Positions 7,982 to 16,028 of a stretch of 64,000 bases of DNA are shown here, in pieces. The stretch is taken from the NCBI GenBank assembly GCA_008080565.1, contig VIKE01000012.1:1-64000 (forward strand), given 5' to 3'. Made by a program: the position numbers and the translations under genes. The stretch is from Rhodocyclaceae bacterium (GTDB lineage: Bacteria; Pseudomonadota; Gammaproteobacteria; Burkholderiales; Rhodocyclaceae). The notes under the pieces were generated by a model that was not told the DNA's origin, made no database searches, and saw only the letters and a program-made list of their open reading frames with translations. Position 1 is the stretch's first letter; each line of letters begins with the position of its first letter.

Positions 7982-8904
7982 GCGAAGTTCTCGCTCGGTT
8001 TTGAGTGGTACCTGGACTGGAATTTTTCCGCCTGCCAGCAAATTTGCCGAAATGCCGTTTCGGCGCCCACCGCCAGGATTTCCTTGCTGTAGCGATAGCC
8101 GTTTCCATTCAGGGCGTTCTGAAAGAAGCGGCCATGCGGATCGATCATGATGTATGACTCGATCATGTCGTTGTTGTCTTCCGCCGCCATGATTCCGCCA
8201 AGCTGCTGGTGACGGCCAACAAATTCGGCAAACTCGTGGTCGGCAATGGACAGGTCGCTGGTGATCGTCGGCAACATGCGCAGCACTTTCCATTTGTCCG
8301 GTGCCAGTTGCCGAATCGCTTGGCTCATGTCCTCCGTGAAATTAAGCGAATTGACCACGGTGTTGAGCTTCATGCGCAAGTCGGGATTCAGGCGTCGTCC
8401 TGACTCAACGATGGCAGCCAGATTGCTCAGGGAGAGAACCCGCTCATGTTTGTCAGCCCGTCCGATTTCCCGGTTGGTCGAAGCCATCGCCGAATCGAGG
8501 CTCAGACCAAGGACTGAAAGCTGCGGTGCCAGTTCCGCCATTAACGGCTGAGTCAGGCGGCTGCCATTGGTGATCAGCGAAACCTCGAAGCCGAGACTCC
8601 GTGCCAACGCGACGACACCGACAACTTCCCGGCTATACAAAAGAGGCTCGCCGCCCGCTAGGCTAAGACGCACCGAATCCCATTGCATGCCCAGGCGAGC
8701 CTGGTTACGCCGGTTGTCCGGCGAAAAATGGCGAGCAATTTCCGTCAGCATCGCGGCACTGCGTTCCGGCGAATGAATCAGCTCCTTACCCGCACCCGCC
8801 TGCCATTTTGAATAGCAGTAGCGACAGCGGAAATTGCACGCTTCCGTCATGTGCCAGTTGATGACCAATTCGCTGGATGGGGCGTTGCAGAAAGTCACAG
8901 CCAT
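7978..8904 (-). CDS. Prokaryotic viperin (radical SAM antiviral nucleotide dehydratase)
   Basis: 308 residues. NWHMTEACNFRCRYC carries the radical SAM cluster cysteines C23, C27 and C30, and LAGGEPLL is the SAM-binding GGEP motif. Further blocks match animal viperin in order: LGLSLDS, IGRADK, KLNTVVNSLNF, PDKWKVLRML, ESYIMIDPHGRF and SKEILAVG. Viperins convert CTP, GTP or UTP to 3'-deoxy-3',4'-didehydro nucleotides that end viral RNA chains. Which nucleotide is used cannot be told here. The start at 8904 overlaps the WG-lipoprotein stop by 10 bp; an alternative ATG lies at 8931. The stop overlaps the HicA-like gene. It sits in a cluster of defence-like genes. Confidence 0.88.
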   Translation of the reverse strand: MAVTFCNAPSSELVINWHMTEACNFRCRYCYSKWQAGAGKELIHSPERSAAMLTEIARHFSPDNRRNQARLGMQWDSVRLSLAGGEPLLYSREVVGVVALARSLGFEVSLITNGSRLTQPLMAELAPQLSVLGLSLDSAMASTNREIGRADKHERVLSLSNLAAIVESGRRLNPDLRMKLNTVVNSLNFTEDMSQAIRQLAPDKWKVLRMLPTITSDLSIADHEFAEFVGRHQQLGGIMAAEDNNDMIESYIMIDPHGRFFQNALNGNGYRYSKEILAVGAETAFRQICWQAEKFQSRYHSKPSENFA

Positions 8905-9170
8905 TCCCCGCGCTTGTTGATAAAGCCCCATTTGCCATTTTGGCGAACCGCAGCCTTGCCACCCTGAAACTCACGGGCATCCTCGAATCTCGGCTGGATA
9001 ACCCAGTCCTGCCGTTCATTGATAAATCCCCAGCGTCCGCCTTGCGTCTGAACGGGGGCGAGCCCTTCGCTGTAGGAGCGGGCGTTGCGGTATTTGGGGC
9101 CTGGGCTTCCGCAGGCGCTGAGGGTGAGTAGCGACAGGGTAAGCAGGGCGGTGATGAGTTTTTTGAACAT
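8895..9170 (-). CDS. WG-repeat lipoprotein
   Basis: 91 residues with a signal peptide and lipobox (LSAC, Cys20), then two WG beta-repeats: GGRWGFINERQDWVIQPRF and NGKWGFINKRGEWL. WG repeats are surface or protein-binding modules of uncertain function. The protein should be anchored in a membrane facing the periplasm. Its stop overlaps the viperin start region by 10 bp, so it may be transcribed with viperin, although a periplasmic lipoprotein and a cytosolic antiviral enzyme make an odd pair. Confidence 0.78.
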   Translation of the reverse strand: MFKKLITALLTLSLLTLSACGSPGPKYRNARSYSEGLAPVQTQGGRWGFINERQDWVIQPRFEDAREFQGGKAAVRQNGKWGFINKRGEWL

Positions 9171-9238
9171 GGGTTGGAGCTTTCTGGCGATGTGTTGGGT
9201 ACGGGCGCTCCGGCTGGAGCGCCCGTGGTCAGGGTTGC

Positions 9239-9322
9239 TTACTTCTTGGGCGGGTTGTTATCGCGACCGCCGCCGGATTTTTCGCCGGTTTTGCTGGGCC
9301 AGTTCGGGGTGTTGTTGCTCAT
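9239..9322 (-). CDS. 27-residue small hydrophilic protein
   Basis: ATG at 9322 with GGAGA at good spacing encodes MSNNTPNWPSKTG... ending NNPPKK; it is rich in Asn, Pro, Gly and Lys and likely disordered. A longer in-frame reading frame to 9460 lacks a ribosome-binding site there. It lies between the WG-lipoprotein and the divergent STAND-like gene. Function unknown. Confidence 0.6.
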   Translation of the reverse strand: MSNNTPNWPSKTGEKSGGGRDNNPPKK

Positions 9323-9542
9323 GGTTTTTCTCCAGATAGAAGCCCTCTGATATATCCATGTCCGGAGTTGAGGAATATTCCGAACTGGATCGAATGCGGT
9401 GTTGCATTCGATGGAGTGGAGTGTGAGGTGAAGAAAAACGCACTGCAATGCATGATGCATTGGTGCTGCATCGGTGCAGTGGCGATGCTGGTTGTGTTCG
9501 ATTCAGGTTACAGTTCTCGTCGTCGCAAAACGGAGAATCTCG

Positions 9543-12230
9543 ATGTCAGGCACGGTGCGTTCAGCAAAGAAATATTCAGAGTTCAAATCGAACAATCACT
9601 TGGCTAGAGAGTTGATGGAGTCCTATCCTGGGCTGGAGTGGGGGAAGGATTTCCGTTCGTTAGGAAACAAAATTGGTGAGCTGGACAAAGGCAAAGTTAC
9701 TTGGTGGTTGAACAACTCCGAGAAAGCCAAATGTTTGGCCAAGTTACTTGAGGTCTCACTCGAAGACCTTGGCTTGCATGGAAAGGCACAGAAAGGAGTA
9801 TTTGGATTTCAGGAATTTCCCGAATTTCCCCCGCTCGATTTGAAGCGTGAGGAGTCTTGGGGGCTAGCAGAAGAGGTGCTTGATCCAGCACAGGTGGCGC
9901 CTGGTTATGTTGGAAAGTTCAGTCTCGATCGGTGGTTTAGCAAAGCACTAATTGGTAATTGGTATCCGCCGCATGAAATGGACTGGTTGTGTATTTCAGA
10001 TGAATTGCATCGCCAACTCTTATCGAGAATGCTGGAAGCAACGGCGCGTCACGAGGTGATTTTTGTCGATTCCTTGGCTGATGCGGCAGTTCGGCTCGCT
10101 AATCCGAAGCCGCTGATTGTTTCCGTGAGCCACGATGGGGGAGATCAGGATTTGCTGGCTTTGGCCGGTCGACCACAAGACGCGGGTCTCTTGGTTATTG
10201 CCCCCTTTGCTTCGACTCAAAGGGAGGAGACCAGTTCAGAGGAGCGGTGGGGTAGCTGGGAGAGTAGAACCACCCGAGGATTACAAGGACGAAGGTTCGA
10301 TCTGATGGGTAGAGGCCTGGGGCGCTGGACCTTCAAGAAAATTCCGGATTGGCGCGAGCAATTACTGGCGTGGGTCGAGGTTCGCTTGAATCGTGCAGGT
10401 GGCGATACCTTCTTTAGTGCGCAAGCAGTCGGTGATTGGCTGAAACGCTTTGATCCGTTAGCAGTATGGTTTTGCACAACTTCCGATGTCATGCAACTCT
10501 GCAGGCTGGCACATCTCGACTCGGAAAAGCGCTTGCCCGATCCAAGTGATTCCAATGCCGGCAGTCGCTTGGTCCAATTGCTGTTCGCGCGCGAATCTTC
10601 GTCGCGTGTTTTTCGGATCAAGCAGTTGGCGAATGCCCGTTGGCAACGAAGTGATGTGCCTTGGCAGGGGAGTCTGCCGCTCGATACTTGGTCGGCTATC
10701 TCGGTTACGGAGGCCGCCCCGGTTTCCAGGTCTGCGTTAGACGAGATTGTTTCCGGGGCAACCGTTGGTGAGCGAAAAAAGGCGGCAGATCGCGTGGCGC
10801 ACATGCTGGAGGCCGGCGACCCTGAAGTGCTGTTGAGCAGCGGATTGCTTACCGAGAGCAGGCAGGGGCTTTTCGACTTTCAGCACCCGACTTTTGCTGG
10901 GCTGCTAATTCGTGATCGCTTGATGGAGGAAGTTGCTACGGAGTCGCCGGCCGAATGGGCAATGAATTGCTTTGATCCTGACCGACGTTTACTTGTCGAT
11001 GCTGCATTGGATGCAGTTTCAATGGGGTGTCTCGTCAATGCGGCAGAGAGATTGGCGGCCGAGCCAGAAAATTCTGCCAAGGTAATTGCTGCCTCCGAGG
11101 CGATATTCATGGCAATCGGTAGGCGGATTGCGAATGAGGAAACTATTCCTCCCGCCTTGTATTTCATAGGGAAGCTGGTTATTCAGCGACTTGATACGTC
11201 AGACGATTGGTGTTTGGCTGAGCCGTGGTCTCGTTCCGTAACGTCGGTCGACGAACAGTTGGCTTGGGTGGGGGCTTGCTGGTCGTGGAGTTTGCTTCCT
11301 GATGCGGCTGCAAAAATTGGCTCGTCCTGGCTTTTTCCCGGTTGGGCCAATGAGTTCTCTGAAACCCCGTATTGGCTAACGGGATTTGTTCCCCATCAAG
11401 AGGAAGAACACGCATCTCCTGCATTAAGGCGCTTTCTTGAGGTTGCTTATCAATGGACAAAGGAACTGGATGCTCCGATTGAGAATGGCCCGGCAATGCT
11501 CCTTCTTCCCTTCCTGGGTAAGGCAGCGCAGGGTGTGTTATCTCCTGAAAGTGTTTGGTGGAAGGCTTTGATTGGCCTGAAATGGGCTGAGAGCTTGCTG
11601 CTTGAGTCCTTCGAGACATCTGGAGAGGAGGCCGCACGTCGTTTGTGGCCATCGTTTCTCGCCGCAGAGCGAGAGGTGCTGTCAGAGAAGAAGGCAGAAG
11701 ATAAGTACAATTTTCCCCATATGAGTTTTAGATCTTCCCCCATTCGTTTCTGGTTGCTTCGGCAGTTGAAACCGACTGAGATATTGATGGGTTTAAGTGA
11801 AGCCGACCGTATTTATCTCGGCCATACCCCGGAATCATTGCCGCCAGAGGTTCGAGCGCCGCTGTTGCAATCCTTGGTTGATTGCGCTGAGGTATTTCCA
11901 TCTTTTGAGCGATTTGGCTTTCATGCTGCGCCGGCACTGGAGGCGTATTTGGCACATGAGATCTTGGGGTTTGCTGCGGCTCAGTGTTTGTGGCGCTGGA
12001 ATGCCGAGCGGGCGGCAAGTCTGCTTGTCCAAGGGGCGAGTATTTCGTTGGCGGTGCGGAAAACCTTGTTTTGGCAGTGCCCTGAGCAATATTTTTCGAA
12101 AGCTATTGAAGCGCTATCGGTTGCGCCTGCACTGTGTAATGCAGAGGAGCGAAAACAGTGGGTCAGAAAACACCTGCCTAGTTCGGGCCTATTTGCAGCG
12201 AATTTGCTTGCGCTGTTGGATGTTGAGTGA
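9543..12230 (+). CDS. Large STAND-like protein with a degenerate NTPase core, putative defence protein
   Basis: 895 residues. Residues 1-75 look like a small helical, perhaps DNA-binding-like, domain. The middle has features of STAND/NACHT-type proteins: the segment LLSSGLLTESRQGLFDFQHP and the following TFAGLLIRDRL (about 435-460) match the region after the NTPase. No Walker A P-loop is visible, so ATP binding is probably lost or very diverged. The C-terminal 400 residues are helical and may be a sensor. ATG at 9543 is preceded by GGAG; the longer frame from 9474 has no such signal. The DNA is lower in GC than flanking core genes. Next to viperin, a defence role is plausible but unproven. 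Confidence 0.7.
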   Translation: MSGTVRSAKKYSEFKSNNHLARELMESYPGLEWGKDFRSLGNKIGELDKGKVTWWLNNSEKAKCLAKLLEVSLEDLGLHGKAQKGVFGFQEFPEFPPLDLKREESWGLAEEVLDPAQVAPGYVGKFSLDRWFSKALIGNWYPPHEMDWLCISDELHRQLLSRMLEATARHEVIFVDSLADAAVRLANPKPLIVSVSHDGGDQDLLALAGRPQDAGLLVIAPFASTQREETSSEERWGSWESRTTRGLQGRRFDLMGRGLGRWTFKKIPDWREQLLAWVEVRLNRAGGDTFFSAQAVGDWLKRFDPLAVWFCTTSDVMQLCRLAHLDSEKRLPDPSDSNAGSRLVQLLFARESSSRVFRIKQLANARWQRSDVPWQGSLPLDTWSAISVTEAAPVSRSALDEIVSGATVGERKKAADRVAHMLEAGDPEVLLSSGLLTESRQGLFDFQHPTFAGLLIRDRLMEEVATESPAEWAMNCFDPDRRLLVDAALDAVSMGCLVNAAERLAAEPENSAKVIAASEAIFMAIGRRIANEETIPPALYFIGKLVIQRLDTSDDWCLAEPWSRSVTSVDEQLAWVGACWSWSLLPDAAAKIGSSWLFPGWANEFSETPYWLTGFVPHQEEEHASPALRRFLEVAYQWTKELDAPIENGPAMLLLPFLGKAAQGVLSPESVWWKALIGLKWAESLLLESFETSGEEAARRLWPSFLAAEREVLSEKKAEDKYNFPHMSFRSSPIRFWLLRQLKPTEILMGLSEADRIYLGHTPESLPPEVRAPLLQSLVDCAEVFPSFERFGFHAAPALEAYLAHEILGFAAAQCLWRWNAERAASLLVQGASISLAVRKTLFWQCPEQYFSKAIEALSVAPALCNAEERKQWVRKHLPSSGLFAANLLALLDVE

Positions 12231-12251
12231 CATCAACGCGGTGCCTAAACG

Positions 12252-12278
12252 AAAACGCCTCCGGGGTGGAGGCGTTTT
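12252..12278. terminator. Bidirectional rho-independent terminator
   Basis: AAAACGCCTCC-GGGGT-GGAGGCGTTTT separates the converging STAND-like and cysN genes. The stem is identical to that at 7687. Confidence 0.88.
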
Positions 12279-12310
12279 CAATTTTGGCCGTTTTTTCCGG
12301 TTGACCGTGG
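12276..12310 (-). repeat. Dispersed 35-bp repeat, copy 3
   Basis: TTTCAATTTTGGCCGTTTTT then TCCGGTTGACCGTGG, consensus-like, between two convergent genes and 46 bp past the STAND-like stop. Confidence 0.9.
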
Positions 12311-12317
12311 GAATCCC

Positions 12318-13589
12318 CTACAGAATCATCCCCGCCCCAACCGTGTTGTTGTTGCTTTCGTCGATGATGATGAAAGCCCCGGTTCCACGGTTTTCCAGGT
12401 AGGGGTCGGCGAACAGCGGCTGGGCCAGCTTGAAGGTCACTTGCGCGATATCGTTCATCGCCAGCTTTTCGGCCGGGACTTTTTCCAGCGTGTTCACATC
12501 GAGGCGGTGATCGATGGCGGCCAGTTTGGCTTTCGAGTCGCGCGTCGTGTGGCGGATAAGGTAGGTGCGGGCGCGGTCCATGGGGGCTTCGGCCATCCAG
12601 CAGACGGTGGCTTCGATCTGCTTTACTGCCGCCGGCACTTCGCTCGATTTGACGATCATGTCGCCACGCGAGGTGTCGATTTCGTCGGCCAGCAGCAGGG
12701 TGATGGATTGTTCGCAGAAGGCTTCGCCGATATCGACGCCGCCGATTTGCACGGCTTTGACGGTCGATTCGCGGCCGGAGGGCAGGACGGTGACGGCATC
12801 GCCGACCTTGATCGAACCGGCTTCGACGCGGCCCATGAAGCCGCGGTAGTCGTGCAGTTCCGGGTTGGCCGAATCCTGCGGACGGCAGACGTACTGGACC
12901 GGGAAGCGGAATTTCTCGGTGTGTTCGGTGTGCGCGGCCGGGGCCACTTCCAGCATTTCGAGCAGGGTCGGGCCGTCGTACCAGTTCAGGTTGTCGCCAC
13001 GGTCGACGATCATGTCGCCGTTGAGCGCCGAGAGCGGGATGAAGCGGATGTCTTCGATGCCGACCTTGGCCGCAAATTCAAGGTATTCGCCCTTGATGCG
13101 CTCGTAGGTTTCCTGCGAGTAATCGGCGAGGTCCATCTTGTTGATGGCGACGATCAGGTGCGGAATGCCGACCAGCGAGGCCAGCTTGGAATGGCGGCGG
13201 GTCTGGGTCAAAACGCCCTTGCGCGCATCGATCAGGATGATGGCGAGGTTGGCGGTCGACGCGGCGGTGACCATGTTGCGGGTGTACTGCTCGTGGCCCG
13301 GCGCGTCGGCGATGATGTACTTGCGCGTCCCGGTCGAGAAGTAGCGGTAGGCGACGTCGATGGTGATGCCTTGCTCGCGCTCGGCTTGCAGGCCGTCGGT
13401 GAGCAGGGAGAGGTCGACCGCGCCCATGCCGCGCTTTTCGGACGTCTTGGCGATGGCGCTCAGCGTGTCGGCGAGGATGGTCTTGGTGTCGAACAGCAGG
13501 CGGCCGATCAGGGTGCTCTTGCCATCATCGACGCTGCCGCAGGTCAGAAAGCGCAGCAGGCCGTGGTCTTCAACTTGATGGGCGCTCAT
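12318..13589 (-). CDS. cysN: Sulfate adenylyltransferase subunit 1 (GTPase)
   Basis: 423 residues, an EF-Tu-like GTPase that drives ATP sulfurylase: sulfate + ATP to adenosine 5'-phosphosulfate + pyrophosphate, coupled to GTP hydrolysis. P-loop GSVDDGKST at 18-26, DAPGHEQY and NKMD are all present. It lacks the C-terminal APS kinase (CysC) domain found in NodQ-type fusions. Its ATG shares one base with the cysD stop (TAATG), so CysD and CysN are coupled, as expected for their heterodimer. Confidence 0.95.
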   Translation of the reverse strand: MSAHQVEDHGLLRFLTCGSVDDGKSTLIGRLLFDTKTILADTLSAIAKTSEKRGMGAVDLSLLTDGLQAEREQGITIDVAYRYFSTGTRKYIIADAPGHEQYTRNMVTAASTANLAIILIDARKGVLTQTRRHSKLASLVGIPHLIVAINKMDLADYSQETYERIKGEYLEFAAKVGIEDIRFIPLSALNGDMIVDRGDNLNWYDGPTLLEMLEVAPAAHTEHTEKFRFPVQYVCRPQDSANPELHDYRGFMGRVEAGSIKVGDAVTVLPSGRESTVKAVQIGGVDIGEAFCEQSITLLLADEIDTSRGDMIVKSSEVPAAVKQIEATVCWMAEAPMDRARTYLIRHTTRDSKAKLAAIDHRLDVNTLEKVPAEKLAMNDIAQVTFKLAQPLFADPYLENRGTGAFIIIDESNNNTVGAGMIL

Positions 13590-14557
13590 TAGAAGTAACC
13601 CTCTTTCTTGCGTTGTTCCATGGAGGCGTCGCTGGTCTGGTCGTCCAGACGGGTAGCGCCGCGCTCGGTGATGGTGGTGGTGGCGGTTTCGAAAACGATC
13701 TTGCTGACGTCGTCGGCATCCGATTCAACCGGCGCCGTGCAGGAGATGTCGCCGACGGTGCGGAAACGCACCTGCAGGTCGATGATCTCTTCACCAGGCT
13801 TGGACGGGTTGGCGACGCCGCCACCGACCAGCGGTACGTTGACCGGCACGATGGCGCCTTGGCGCATGGCGACCGGACGCTTGTGAGCGAAATAGATGCT
13901 TGGCAGTTCGAGCCCTTCGCGCTCGATGTATTGCCAGACGTCCATTTCCGTCCAGTTCGAGATCGGGAAGGCGCGGATGTTCTCGCCCTTGTGGCTGCGG
14001 GCGTTATACAGGCTCCACAGTTCCGGGCGCTGGTTTTTCGGGTCCCACTGGCCGAATTCGTCGCGGAAGCTGAAGATGCGTTCCTTGGCGCGGGCCTTTT
14101 CCTCATCGCGACGGGCGCCGCCGATGCAGGCGTCGAAACCGAATTCCTCGATGGCTTCGAGCAGGGTCACCGACTGGTGCTTGTTGCGCGATTCGCCTTC
14201 ATGCTTGAGGACGACGGTGCCGCGCTTCATCGAGTCTTCAACCGAACGGACGATCAGCCGCTCGCCGAGTTCGGCCGCGCGCTTGTCGCGGAAGGCGACG
14301 ACTTCCTTGTAATTGTGGCCGGTGTCGATGTGCATGAGCGGGAAGGGGAACTTGCCCGGGCGGAAGGCCTTTTCGGCCAGGCGCAGCATGCAGATCGAGT
14401 CCTTGCCGCCGGAAAACAGCAGCACCGGGTTGGAACACTGGCCGGCCACTTCGCGCATGATGTGGATGGCTTCGGCTTCGAGCCAGTCGAGATGAGAGAG
14501 GGTAGAGCGTTGGGTCATTGCTTGGGTAATCCGCGTGGATTGTCGAATGAGCGCCAT
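13589..14557 (-). CDS. cysD: Sulfate adenylyltransferase subunit 2
   Basis: 322 residues, the catalytic subunit of ATP sulfurylase in assimilatory sulfate activation. The PP-motif of the adenylyl-transfer family (LLFSGGKDSICML) lies near residue 47. It is followed immediately by cysN. The ATG at 14557 has AAGGA upstream; an internal ATG at 14518 would give a 309-residue protein closer to the usual length of about 302, so the exact start is uncertain. Confidence 0.95.
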   Translation of the reverse strand: MALIRQSTRITQAMTQRSTLSHLDWLEAEAIHIMREVAGQCSNPVLLFSGGKDSICMLRLAEKAFRPGKFPFPLMHIDTGHNYKEVVAFRDKRAAELGERLIVRSVEDSMKRGTVVLKHEGESRNKHQSVTLLEAIEEFGFDACIGGARRDEEKARAKERIFSFRDEFGQWDPKNQRPELWSLYNARSHKGENIRAFPISNWTEMDVWQYIEREGLELPSIYFAHKRPVAMRQGAIVPVNVPLVGGGVANPSKPGEEIIDLQVRFRTVGDISCTAPVESDADDVSKIVFETATTTITERGATRLDDQTSDASMEQRKKEGYF

Positions 14558-14699
14558 TGTAGCAAGTCCTTAATATTCGATTAAGAACAAGTGCGCATCT
14601 TGTTATTTCAAATTGTTATAAAGATGGGCGCATATTGATTGAACATCCGTTTTGCATATTGGTCAGACAACATTACCCGTTTCCGTTCAGGAGAAAACC

Positions 14700-15218
14700 A
14701 TGTCGCTCCGCCCCGCTATCGCCTTGAGTGCCTTGTCCATTGCCGTGCTGAGCGGCTGTGCCACTTCCATGTCCGGCCCGTCGGCCAGCGCCGAACTGCT
14801 CCCACGCTCGGGTAGCACGGTCAGCGGTACGGTCAGTTTTTCCGAAATGGAGGGTCGTTTGCGCATTGAAGCCAAGGTGGCCGGGCTGACGCCGGGCGAG
14901 CATGGTTTCCATGTTCACGAGGCGGGCGATTGCAGCGCACCCGACGCCAGCAGCGCCAAGGGCCATTTCAATCCGGGCGCCAAAGGGCACGGTCACTTCA
15001 CCAACGAAGAGCATCACGGCGGCGACATGCCCAACCTGATCGCCAACGCGCAGGGTGAAGCCATATATGCGGCGGATCTTCGCGGCCTGACCCTGAGCGG
15101 TGCGACCGGCGTGGTCGGGCGCAGCGTCGTGATCCATGCTGATCCGGACGACTACAAGTCGCAGCCGGCCGGCAATTCTGGCAAGCGGGTCGCCTGCGGG
15201 GTGATCGCGGTGCGCTGA
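14700..15218 (+). CDS. sodC: Cu/Zn superoxide dismutase, lipoprotein
   Basis: 172 residues. A signal peptide with lipobox LSGC (Cys20) predicts a periplasmic lipoprotein. Copper and zinc ligands appear in GFHVHEAGDC, GHFNPGAKGHGH and HHGGDMPN; the C-terminal block GKRVACGVI supplies the disulfide cysteine. It dismutates superoxide in the periplasm. CAGGAG precedes the ATG at 14700. Its 3' end and the following repeat are partly duplicated at 15901-16007. Confidence 0.94.
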   Translation: MSLRPAIALSALSIAVLSGCATSMSGPSASAELLPRSGSTVSGTVSFSEMEGRLRIEAKVAGLTPGEHGFHVHEAGDCSAPDASSAKGHFNPGAKGHGHFTNEEHHGGDMPNLIANAQGEAIYAADLRGLTLSGATGVVGRSVVIHADPDDYKSQPAGNSGKRVACGVIAVR

Positions 15219-15536
15219 CGGATGCTGAAAATTTCAAATTTGGCAAAAATTTCCGGTTGACCGTAATGACCGGATACAGGCAGTGGATCGGCCGGTAATG
15301 CATCGCGGCCAGTGCCGGGCGTTGGGGCGTGTTCACAGTGACCCGCGCTGCCAGTTGCTTGCTGAGTACGCGCTAATGGCTGTGAAATGTGTCGAAAATA
15401 CTTACACGGCTAAAATTGCCAGCATCGTTTTCCGTTGTGCTGGTGGGTTTTCCAGACGCAGGCATCATGTTTGCTAAGTGTTCCGAACCGGCTTTGTAGC
15501 AGTCGAGGATGGTAGCGAACTGGAGGCGAGAAGTTG
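15219..15536. other. Intergenic region without a supported gene
   Basis: Contains the dispersed repeat at 15232 and otherwise only short unconvincing reading frames. It becomes AT-rich near 15385-15420, which could hold the promoter of the small gene at 15537. Confidence 0.5.
15232..15266 (-). repeat. Dispersed 35-bp repeat, copy 4
   Basis: TTTCAAATTTGGCAAAAATT then TCCGGTTGACCGTAA, a diverged copy 14 bp past the sodC stop codon. Confidence 0.85.
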
Positions 15537-15869
15537 ATGATGGAAGCAGAAAACCCGGGCGAGAAAATACTCACAATCCTGCTCGAAGCCCTGACCACGA
15601 TTTCATATCTTCGAGGGAATGACGGGCGGGCGGCCAGCATCGCCGAATATGCCCTGGATCAATACGAAAGGGCCTTGCGCTATGCCGGGCATGCGGAGGG
15701 CGTTGGCGAGCTCCAATATTTGCCTGGTCTGTGTCCGGAGCAGCGCAATCACCATGCTCTCCGGCGCAGTAACGACAGACGATCCATCAACTACGGCCCG
15801 CCCGCAGGGCAGGCGGACCAAAGGCTCGGTGCGGAACGCCGAATGAATTCGGATCGCCGCAGCCAGTAG
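15537..15869 (+). CDS. Small uncharacterised protein
   Basis: 110 residues from ATG at 15537, with GGAGG ten bases upstream. Residues 1-60 look like a helical domain (KILTILLEALTTISYL); the remainder is low-complexity and Arg-rich, possibly read past an ancestral end. No family was recognised. The strong ribosome-binding site favours a real gene, the composition of the second half argues against it. Confidence 0.4.
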   Translation: MMEAENPGEKILTILLEALTTISYLRGNDGRAASIAEYALDQYERALRYAGHAEGVGELQYLPGLCPEQRNHHALRRSNDRRSINYGPPAGQADQRLGAERRMNSDRRSQ

Positions 15870-15900
15870 CAGTCATACTGTTGAACAAAACTGCATCAAC

Positions 15901-15960
15901 AAAAAGCCGGCTGGCACCCGGGGAAAACGCATCGCCTGCGGCGTGATCGCTGCGCGCTAG
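15901..15960 (+). pseudogene. Remnant of a second sodC 3' end
   Basis: The frame reads KKPAGTRGKRIACGVIAAR and a stop, against QPAGNSGKRVACGVIAVR at the end of sodC. Upstream sequence has no sodC similarity, so only the last 19 codons survive. Both are followed at the same distance by the dispersed repeat, so the duplicated unit was the gene end plus the repeat. Confidence 0.75.
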
Positions 15961-15972
15961 GCATCCTCGGTA

Positions 15973-16007
15973 TTTCAATTTTGGCCAATATTTCCGGTTG
16001 ACCGTGG
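15973..16007 (-). repeat. Dispersed 35-bp repeat, copy 5
   Basis: TTTCAATTTTGGCCAATATT then TCCGGTTGACCGTGG, between the sodC remnant and the 3' end of the OmpA-like gene (21 bp past its stop). Confidence 0.9.
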
Positions 16008-16028
16008 CAACTGTTGCCTGGCGGATCA

